A stretch of DNA of 5,354 bases from Verrucomicrobiota bacterium (GTDB lineage: Bacteria > Verrucomicrobiota > Verrucomicrobiia > Opitutales > Oceanipulchritudinaceae), in assembly GCA_009908535.1 (NCBI GenBank), contig JAAAOD010000254.1, positions 1 through 5,354 of the forward strand, read 5' to 3'. The position numbers and the translations under genes were made by a program. A model generated the notes under the pieces. The model was given only the letters and a program-made list of their open reading frames with translations, was not told where the DNA came from and did not search any database. Shown in pieces: positions 1-5,354 of this stretch; the first letter of the stretch is position 1; each line of letters starts with the position of its first letter.

Positions 1-2
1 CG

Positions 3-968
3 CTTGTCAAAGAGATGGGGTACGACGGCGTCGAACTCGCCTGCTGGGGCGATCATTTCGATGTCCACGAGGCCGCCGAAAGCGACAAATACATCGAGGC
101 GCGCTGGCGCATGCTGCGCGAACACGGCCTGAGCTGCTACGCGATCTCCAACCACCTCGTCGGCCAGGCGGTCTGCGACCTCATCGACGACCGCCACAAG
201 GCGATCCTGCCGGAGCATGTCTGGAAGGACGGCGACCCGGAGGGCGTCCGCGGCCGCGCGGCGGAGGAACTGAAGGTAACCGCGAAGGCGGCCCGCCGCT
301 TCTTCAACGCCCGTCGCGATGAAAGCCCGCTTGCTCCGGTGGTGAACGGCTTCACTGGCTCCTCCATCTGGCACGCTCTCTACGCCTTTCCGCCCACCAG
401 CCAGGAATACCTCGAGGAAGGGTTCGCCGACTTCGCGCGGCGCTGGAAGCCGATCCTCGACGCCTTCGACGCGGAGGACCTCAATTTCGGGCTGGAGGTG
501 CACCCGACGGAAATCGCCTTCGACATCGCCTCGAGCGAGCGCGCCCTGCAGGCCCTCGACGGGCACAAGCGCTTCGGCTTCAACTACGACCCCAGCCATC
601 TCGGCTATCAGGGCGTCGACTACGTGCAATTCATCCGCAGGTTCGCGGACCGCATCCATCACGTGCACATGAAGGACGTCTGGTGGGGCCACGGCAACGG
701 CGAAGCGGGCGTCTTCGGAGGCCATACCGATTTCTGTGACCCGCGCCGCTACTGGGATTTCCGTTCCCTCGGGCACGGGGACATCAACTTTGAGGAAATC
801 ATCGTCGCCCTCAACGACATCGGCTACCGGGGCCCGCTTTCCGTGGAATGGGAAGACGGCCGCATGGACCGCGTCCACGGCGGACGCGAAGCGGCGGCCT
901 TCACGCGCAGGGTCGACTTTCCTCCCAGCGAAACCGCCTTCGACGCCGCCTTCAGCAGCGAGGATTGA
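3..968 (+). CDS. Sugar phosphate isomerase/epimerase family TIM-barrel protein (5' partial)
   Basis: This is a xylose-isomerase-like TIM-barrel protein of the sugar phosphate isomerase/epimerase family (COG1082 type), probably a cytosolic metal-dependent enzyme acting on a sugar or keto-sugar. The frame is open to the left edge: the codons before the first ATG (position 15) read LVKE and run into MGYDGVELACW, which resembles the first beta strand and helix of the barrel. The real start therefore lies upstream and perhaps 20-40 residues are missing. Counting the ATG at 15 as residue 1, the candidate divalent-metal ligands are E161 (GLEVHP), D192 with H195 (NYDPSH), H218 (HVHMKD) and E278 (SVEWED). 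H254 in LGHGDI is a further conserved-looking residue. A loop rich in Gly and Trp (about 222-250, GGHTDFCDPRRYWDF) separates the last strands and is typical of the subgroup found beside GFO/IDH/MocA oxidoreductases. The next gene follows after 21 bp, so the two are probably co-transcribed. Family assignment is firm; substrate and reaction (isomerase, epimerase or lyase) are unknown. Confidence 0.9.
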   Translation, partial: LVKEMGYDGVELACWGDHFDVHEAAESDKYIEARWRMLREHGLSCYAISNHLVGQAVCDLIDDRHKAILPEHVWKDGDPEGVRGRAAEELKVTAKAARRFFNARRDESPLAPVVNGFTGSSIWHALYAFPPTSQEYLEEGFADFARRWKPILDAFDAEDLNFGLEVHPTEIAFDIASSERALQALDGHKRFGFNYDPSHLGYQGVDYVQFIRRFADRIHHVHMKDVWWGHGNGEAGVFGGHTDFCDPRRYWDFRSLGHGDINFEEIIVALNDIGYRGPLSVEWEDGRMDRVHGGREAAAFTRRVDFPPSETAFDAAFSSED

Positions 969-976
969 TTGTAATC

Positions 977-980
977 GGAG
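977..980 (+). promoter_or_regulatory. Ribosome binding site for the oxidoreductase gene
   Basis: A GGAG core sits 9 nt before the ATG at 990, inside the 21-bp gap after the preceding stop codon. It supports ATG 990 over the in-frame ATG at 1011, which would leave only one residue before the Rossmann strand. Confidence 0.65.
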
Positions 981-989
981 CAAACCAAC

Positions 990-2147
990 ATGGAACACCG
1001 CAAACTACGCATGGGAATGGTCGGCGGCGGGCGCGACGCCTTCATCGGCTCGGTCCACCGGATGGCCGCCGCCCTCGACGGACAGATCGACCTCGTCGCC
1101 GGGGCCTTTTCCTCCGATCCTGAAAAATCCCGCGCCAGCGGGGCCGACCTCTATCTCGACCCAAGCCGCGTCTACGAGGACTACGAGGCCATGGCGGAGG
1201 CGGAAACCTCCCTGCCGGCGGATCAGCGCATCGACTTCGTCGCCATCGTCACGCCGAACCACATGCACTATCCGGTGGCGAAGTGCTTTCTCGAGGCCGG
1301 CTTTCACGTCGTCTGCGACAAGCCGGTCACGCGGACGGTGGAGGAAGCGGAAGCGCTGCAGGAGATCGTGCAAACCAGCGGACGCGTTTTCGCCCTCACC
1401 CACAACTACACCGGTTATCCGATGGTAAAGGAGGCGCGTCACCTCGTCGAAAGCGGTCACCTCGGGCGCATTCTCAAGATCGTCGTCGAGTATCCGCAGG
1501 GCTGGCTGCTCAGCGCGATCGACGCCGAGGGCCAGAAGCAGGCGGCATGGCGGACCGACCCGGAAAAGGCCGGCGCCTCCAGCTGTATGGGCGATATCGG
1601 CACGCATGCCGAGAACCTCGCCCGCTACGTCACCGGCCTGCGGATCGAATCGCTCTGCGCGGACTTTTCCACCATGGTCTCCGGCCGCCGGCTCGAGGAT
1701 GACGGCAACCTGCTCGTCCACTACGAAGGCGGCGCCCGCGGTGTCCTCTACGCCTCGCAGGTTTCCGCCGGGGAGGAGAACGCCCTCCGCCTGCGGGTCT
1801 ACGGGGAAAAGGCCGGCCTCGAATGGTTCCAGGAGGAACCGAACGAGCTGCTCGTCAAGTATCCGGACCGGCCCCGCGAGGTGTATCGACGCGGCAACGA
1901 CTACCTCAGCGATGCCGCGAAGACCTTCTCCCGCATCCCCTTCGGCCATCCCGAGGCCTTTATTGAGGCCTTCGCCAATGTTTACCTTGAAGCCGCGCGG
2001 GCGATCCGCGACGCCGTCAACGGCCGTCCGGGAGCTGGCGCGCCCTACGATTTCCCGACCGTCGAGGACGGCGTCGAGGGCATGAAATTCATCGCCTCCG
2101 CGGTCGAATCCGCCAGGCAACAAAACTGGTTGAAAATGCGCAGCTGA
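990..2147 (+). CDS. GFO/IDH/MocA family NAD(P)-dependent oxidoreductase
   Basis: A complete 385-residue cytosolic dehydrogenase, of normal length for the family. The N-terminal Rossmann fold (about 6-135) opens with the dinucleotide-binding loop GMVGGGRDAFIG at residues 9-20. The strand ending in VTPNHMH (87-93) and the sugar-binding/catalytic motif DKP (110-112, usually EKP) follow, with K111 as the expected catalytic lysine. HNYTGYPM (138-145) leads into the C-terminal alpha/beta sheet domain. This carries GDIGTHAENL (201-210), where D202 and H206 match the Asp and His of the family's catalytic set. A later stretch, ENALRLRVYGEKAGLEW, is also characteristic. Such enzymes oxidise or reduce a hydroxyl of sugars, inositols or glycosides with NAD(P). 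The gene lies 21 bp after a TIM-barrel isomerase/epimerase gene, and the pair probably handles one substrate in sequence, for example oxidation followed by isomerisation or beta-elimination. All catalytic residues are present, so it should be active; the substrate cannot be deduced. Confidence is high for the family and low for any specific reaction. Confidence 0.95.
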   Translation: MEHRKLRMGMVGGGRDAFIGSVHRMAAALDGQIDLVAGAFSSDPEKSRASGADLYLDPSRVYEDYEAMAEAETSLPADQRIDFVAIVTPNHMHYPVAKCFLEAGFHVVCDKPVTRTVEEAEALQEIVQTSGRVFALTHNYTGYPMVKEARHLVESGHLGRILKIVVEYPQGWLLSAIDAEGQKQAAWRTDPEKAGASSCMGDIGTHAENLARYVTGLRIESLCADFSTMVSGRRLEDDGNLLVHYEGGARGVLYASQVSAGEENALRLRVYGEKAGLEWFQEEPNELLVKYPDRPREVYRRGNDYLSDAAKTFSRIPFGHPEAFIEAFANVYLEAARAIRDAVNGRPGAGAPYDFPTVEDGVEGMKFIASAVESARQQNWLKMRS

Positions 2148-2198
2148 GCGATCCTCAGGATTGCAACTCCCGGATCTTAACGCAAACTCCTCCGGTTT
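2148..2198 (+). other. Short intergenic gap between sugar-oxidation and efflux modules
   Basis: This 51-bp spacer is the longest non-coding stretch in the window. It contains a weak 5-bp inverted repeat (GATCC at 2150-2154 with GGATC at 2172-2176) without a following T-run, so it is not a credible intrinsic terminator. I see no well-spaced -35/-10 pair. Just before the adaptor start lies CTCCTCC (2187-2193), the reverse of a Shine-Dalgarno sequence. An in-frame TAA at 2178-2180 prevents any upstream extension of the adaptor gene. Whether transcription reads through from the oxidoreductase gene is unresolved. Confidence 0.6.
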
Positions 2199-3362
2199 AT
2201 GCCCAAATCCGGTCGCGGACGTCTGATTCTCAAGGTGGTGCTTCCTCCGGCGGTGCTCGTCCTCGGCATTGTTATGACCATGGCGATGGCGGCGATGAAG
2301 CCGGAACCCGAGAAGAAGGAAGCGGAGCCGGTCTTTCCGAAGATCGAGACCTTCACCGTTAAGGGCGGACGGCAGACGGTCCGGGTCGCCTCGGAGGGCA
2401 CCGTCCAGCCGCTGCAGGAAACGCGGCTCACCGCCAAGGTACCGGGCGACATCATCGCGGTGGCGGAGGATTTTTATCCCGGCAGCCGTTTCGGGAAGGG
2501 CGATGTCCTGCTGCGTCTCGATCCGCTTCCCTTTGAAAGCGCGCTTGCGGAGGCGAAGTCCCGCCTTGCCCTGCGGCGGACCGCTTATTTGCAGGAACTG
2601 GAGAACGCCGAACAGGCCCGGCGTGACTGGGAGCGGGTCGGCAGCGGCGAAGCGAGCCCCCTTGTCCTCCGCGAGCCGCAACTGGAGAAGGCCAGGGCGG
2701 ACCTCGAGGCGGCGAAGGTCGCCGTGCGCATCGCCGAGGAGGACCTCGCGGACACGCGGGTTCGCGCCCCCTACGACGGCCGCGTCCGCGAAAAGTATGT
2801 CGAGGTCGGCCAGACGGTGCCCGGCCCGTCCCTCGTCCTCGGGGAGGTCTACTCCACGCAGGCCCTCGAGGTTCCCCTTCCCCTTTCCCTCGACGACCTC
2901 GCCCTCCTCGGCTTCAGCGGGCAGGGGGTTCCACAGGCCAACCCGCCGCGGGCCGAGCTCACCGCAACCATCGGCAACCGCGAACACCGCTGGCGGGCGC
3001 GCCTCGTCCGCACCGCCGCCGCCGTCGATCCCCGCACCCGCATGATCACCGCTTACGCGCGCCTCGAACCTCCCTTCACCAGCGACAAGGGCTGGGAACT
3101 GACCCCGGGGATGTTCGTCGAGGCCGACATTCGAGGCAAAGCGCTGCCGGACGCTTTCCGCATCCCGCGCGCCGCCCTTCAACCCGGCGATGTCGTGTAT
3201 CGACTGATCGACGACAACCGTCTTGAGAAGGTCGAGCTTGAGGTGCTCCGCGCGAGCGATGACACCGCCCTCGTCGGGGAAGGCCTTTCCGAGGGCGACC
3301 GCCTCTGCCGGACGCCCCTGCTCTTCTTTGTCGACGGAATGCGCGTGGAGCCGGCCTCATGA
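2199..3362 (+). CDS. RND efflux periplasmic adaptor subunit (HlyD/membrane fusion protein family)
   Basis: A complete 387-residue membrane fusion protein that would link an inner-membrane RND pump to an outer-membrane channel. The basic N-terminus (KSGRGR) precedes one hydrophobic segment (about 9-33) and then a charged linker (KPEPEKKEAEP). There is no lipobox cysteine, so the protein is probably anchored by an uncleaved helix rather than as a lipoprotein. The first half of the lipoyl domain is about 72-109 (RLTAKVPGDI to LLRLDP). A coiled-coil hairpin rich in Ala, Glu, Leu and Arg follows (about 112-184). The second lipoyl half starts at TRVRAPYDGRV (186-196). A beta-barrel comes next (about 212-310), then a membrane-proximal domain opening with IPRAAL (322-327). 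ATG 2199 is chosen because an in-frame stop lies 18 nt upstream of it and later starts would cut the membrane segment. No Shine-Dalgarno sequence precedes it. The stop codon overlaps the start of the permease gene, a translationally coupled layout. The family is clear; the exported compound is not. Confidence 0.95.
   Translation: MPKSGRGRLILKVVLPPAVLVLGIVMTMAMAAMKPEPEKKEAEPVFPKIETFTVKGGRQTVRVASEGTVQPLQETRLTAKVPGDIIAVAEDFYPGSRFGKGDVLLRLDPLPFESALAEAKSRLALRRTAYLQELENAEQARRDWERVGSGEASPLVLREPQLEKARADLEAAKVAVRIAEEDLADTRVRAPYDGRVREKYVEVGQTVPGPSLVLGEVYSTQALEVPLPLSLDDLALLGFSGQGVPQANPPRAELTATIGNREHRWRARLVRTAAAVDPRTRMITAYARLEPPFTSDKGWELTPGMFVEADIRGKALPDAFRIPRAALQPGDVVYRLIDDNRLEKVELEVLRASDDTALVGEGLSEGDRLCRTPLLFFVDGMRVEPAS
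3347..3350 (+). promoter_or_regulatory. Ribosome binding site for the RND permease gene
   Basis: A GGAG core inside the last codons of the adaptor gene lies 8 nt before ATG 3359. It supports that start, and the ATGA stop/start overlap (3359-3362) suggests translational coupling of adaptor and pump. Confidence 0.65.
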
Positions 3363-5354
3363 TCCGCTGGTTCACCCGCAACGGCGTCGCCGCGAATCTC
3401 GTCATGCTCGTCATCGTCGTCGGCGGGATCGCCTCGCTGTTCTCGATCAAGAAGGAACTTTTCCCGCAGTTCTCGCTCGATACGGTGGTGGTGAGCGTCC
3501 CCTACCTCGGCGCCGCGCCGGAGGAAGTGGAGGAAGGGGTCATCCTCCGCGTGGAGGAGGCCATCGAGGGGATCGACGGCATCAAGGAAGTCCGCTCCTC
3601 GGCTCGGGAAGGATTCGGCAGGGTCGCCATCGAGGTGCGCAAAGGGGTCGACGTGAGCCGCGTCAAGGACGACATCGAGTCGCGCGTCGACGCCATCACG
3701 AGCTTTCCCGAGGAGACGGAGCGGCCGATCGTGGAGGAGCTGCTCATCGAGCGCGACGTCCTCTGGGTCGCCCTTTACGGTCCGGCCTCGGAAAGGTCGC
3801 TCAAGGAAATGACGGAGCGCGTGCGCGACGAAATCACGCGTCTGCCCGGCGTTTCGCAGGCCTCCGTGCAGGGGGTCCGCGGTTACGAAATCTCCATCGG
3901 TGTATCGGAAACGGCCCTACGGAAATTCAGCCTCACTTTCGACGAGGTCGTGTCCGCGGTGCGGCGCGGCAGCCTCGACGTCCCCGGGGGCTCCATCCGC
4001 GCGGCGGGCGGGGAAATCCTCCTCCGCACCAAGGAACAGGCCTACCGGGGCGGCGAATTCGGCACCATCGTCGTCAAGACCCAACTCGACGGCACGCGCG
4101 TTCTGCTGGAGGACATCGCGGAGATAGACGACGGCTTCGTCGACGATCCGGTCATCACCACCTTCAACGGCAAGCCCGCCGGCCTTGTTCTGGTCCGCGA
4201 GGTCGGGCGCGAGAACCCGCTCGAGATTTCGCGGCAGGTGGAGGACTATCTCGAGCGCATCCGCCGGACCTGGCTCCCTGAGCGCATCAAGGTCGACAGC
4301 TGGGGGGATTCGTCCTTCTACCTGAAGGGGCGTCTCGAGATGCTGATCAACAACGGCTTCATCGGCTTCCTTCTCGTTCTCCTTTCGCTCTCCCTGTTCC
4401 TGCGGCCCTCCCTCGCCTTTTTCGTCGCCATCGGGATCCCGGTCAGCTTCCTCGGGACCTTCATGGTGGCCCCGCTGGCGGGGATCTCCATCAACCTCAT
4501 CTCGCTCTTCGCCTTTATCCTCGTCCTCGGGATCGTCGTCGACGACGCCATCGTCGTGGGGGAAAGCGTCTTCACGGAATTCCAGAAGGTGGGCCCCGGC
4601 GTGGAGTCGGCGATCCGGGGAACGCACATCGTCGCGGTGCCGGTCACCTACGCGGTGCTGACGACCATGGTGGCCTTTCTTCCCGTCTTTCTGCTGCCCG
4701 GCCAGCTGGGAAAGTTTTTCGCCGCCATTCCCATGGTGGTGATTCCGACGCTGGCCTTCTCCCTTATCCAGAGCAAGCTGGTCCTCCCCTACCACCTGTC
4801 GCTGTGCAAGGTCGGCGACCGCAGCGGGCGCGACCGGCTGAATCTTCTTTCCCGGCTGCAGCGCAAGGTCGCCGACGGCCTCGAGCGCTTTGTCGAAAAG
4901 GTGTACCAGCCCTTCCTGGGCCGGGCCATCGAGTGGCGCTACCTGACCATCGCGACCTTCCTCGCCATTTTCAGCCTCGGCTTCGGCCTCATCCAGAGCG
5001 GCTGGGTGAAGTTTTCCCCCTTTCCCAGCGTGCCGAGTGATTTCATCGCCGTGAACCTCGTCCTGCCGCAGGGAACCCCCATCGGGGAGACGCGGGTCGC
5101 TTTCGACCGCATCGGCGAATCGTTGAAGGCAATCGTCGCCGAGGACCTTGCCGACGGAGGCAGCAACCCGGTGAAGCACTACGCCCAGTTCATCGGCTTC
5201 GGCGGCGGCCAGCAGGGGACCCACCTCGGGTTCTATTTCGTCGAACTGACCAAATCGGAGTTGCGCGACTCCGATGCCGAACAGGTGGCGGAACGCTGGC
5301 GCGAAAAGATCGGACGCATCCCCGGCGCGCGTCAGTTGACGGTCAACGCCAGCG
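3359..5354 (+). CDS. RND family efflux transporter permease, AcrB-like (3' partial)
   Basis: The N-terminal 665 residues of an inner-membrane, proton-driven RND pump; the family is usually a little over 1,000 residues, so roughly a third is missing beyond the right edge. TM1 is about residues 10-30 and is followed by the motif KKELFPQFSLDTVVVSVPYLGAAPEEVE in abbreviated family form (31-58). A large periplasmic porter loop covers about 40-325. TM2 (330-349), TM3 (352-372) and TM4 (378-400) come next. TM4 carries LGIVVDDAIVVGES, with D395 and D396 matching the proton-relay aspartates D407/D408 of AcrB. TM5 and TM6 (about 424-480) include FLPVFLLPGQLGKFF and end in SKLVLPYHL. An amphipathic cytoplasmic linker (about 483-526) leads to TM7 (529-548), and the second periplasmic loop begins with KFSPFPSVPSDF. 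The partner lysine of the proton relay would lie beyond the window. The gene overlaps the adaptor gene by 4 bp. I see no metal-binding cluster pointing to a heavy-metal pump; multidrug or metabolite export is the default inference. Confidence 0.95.
   Translation, partial: MIRWFTRNGVAANLVMLVIVVGGIASLFSIKKELFPQFSLDTVVVSVPYLGAAPEEVEEGVILRVEEAIEGIDGIKEVRSSAREGFGRVAIEVRKGVDVSRVKDDIESRVDAITSFPEETERPIVEELLIERDVLWVALYGPASERSLKEMTERVRDEITRLPGVSQASVQGVRGYEISIGVSETALRKFSLTFDEVVSAVRRGSLDVPGGSIRAAGGEILLRTKEQAYRGGEFGTIVVKTQLDGTRVLLEDIAEIDDGFVDDPVITTFNGKPAGLVLVREVGRENPLEISRQVEDYLERIRRTWLPERIKVDSWGDSSFYLKGRLEMLINNGFIGFLLVLLSLSLFLRPSLAFFVAIGIPVSFLGTFMVAPLAGISINLISLFAFILVLGIVVDDAIVVGESVFTEFQKVGPGVESAIRGTHIVAVPVTYAVLTTMVAFLPVFLLPGQLGKFFAAIPMVVIPTLAFSLIQSKLVLPYHLSLCKVGDRSGRDRLNLLSRLQRKVADGLERFVEKVYQPFLGRAIEWRYLTIATFLAIFSLGFGLIQSGWVKFSPFPSVPSDFIAVNLVLPQGTPIGETRVAFDRIGESLKAIVAEDLADGGSNPVKHYAQFIGFGGGQQGTHLGFYFVELTKSELRDSDAEQVAERWREKIGRIPGARQLTVNAS

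Noticed and set aside
15..17. ATG at 15 as the true start of the first gene
   Set aside because: The frame is open to the window edge, the upstream codons fit the family's first strand region, no Shine-Dalgarno sequence precedes it, and starting here would remove the N-terminal barrel strand.
736..1428. 230-codon + strand frame spanning the end of the first gene and the start of the second
   Set aside because: Ser/Arg/Pro/Thr-rich shadow frame running across two well-supported genes and their intergenic gap.
2150..2176. Possible terminator hairpin after the oxidoreductase gene
   Set aside because: The stem is only 5 bp (GATCC/GGATC) with a 17-nt loop and no T-run after it, too weak to call.
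1005..3182. 725-codon reading frame on the minus strand
   Set aside because: It is codon-for-codon antisense to two clear family members, has a low-complexity Arg/Gly/Asp/Glu-rich composition, no recognisable domain, and is explained by avoidance of TTA, CTA and TCA in the sense genes.
3223..4281. 352-codon + strand frame overlapping the adaptor and permease genes
   Set aside because: Arg/Gly/Ala-rich out-of-frame shadow of GC-rich coding DNA; the permease frame over the same bases has clear family motifs.
3917..5224. 435-codon reading frame on the minus strand
   Set aside because: It is in register with the RND permease, and its product is a charged, low-complexity protein. The sense strand shows conserved RND motifs and membrane helices throughout.

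Overview
The window is a compact, GC-rich, single-strand stretch holding four genes on the + strand and almost no non-coding DNA. The first and last genes are cut by the window edges. A tripartite-type RND efflux pump with a periplasmic adaptor implies a diderm (Gram-negative-type) bacterium. The high GC content, and the pairing of a xylose-isomerase-like TIM-barrel protein with a GFO/IDH/MocA oxidoreductase, would suit Verrucomicrobiota (Opitutae-like) but also Planctomycetota or Alphaproteobacteria. The phylum is a guess from gene style, not something the sequence proves.

Left half (3-2147): a two-gene sugar-oxidation module. The first gene, missing its 5' end, encodes a sugar phosphate isomerase/epimerase-type TIM-barrel protein with a complete set of candidate metal ligands. 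It is followed after 21 bp, with a good ribosome binding site, by a NAD(P)-dependent GFO/IDH/MocA oxidoreductase with an intact Rossmann motif and Lys/Asp/His catalytic set. Such pairs act on polyols, inositols or 3-keto-glycosides; the true substrate cannot be read from this window.

Right half (2199-5354): after a 51-bp gap with no convincing terminator or promoter comes a two-gene efflux module. It consists of an RND periplasmic adaptor (membrane fusion protein) and, overlapping it by 4 bp (ATGA), an AcrB-type RND permease. The permease is cut at residue 665 of an expected 1,000 or more. The permease has the Asp-Asp proton-relay pair in TM4. No outer-membrane channel gene is visible; it may lie beyond the right edge or elsewhere.

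The two modules have no obvious functional link. Their spacing would allow read-through transcription, but the change of function and the lack of a Shine-Dalgarno sequence before the adaptor leave the operon boundary open. I found no tRNA, rRNA, CRISPR array, insertion sequence or clear repeat, and nothing that I would call a new system. Very long antisense reading frames are explained by codon bias.
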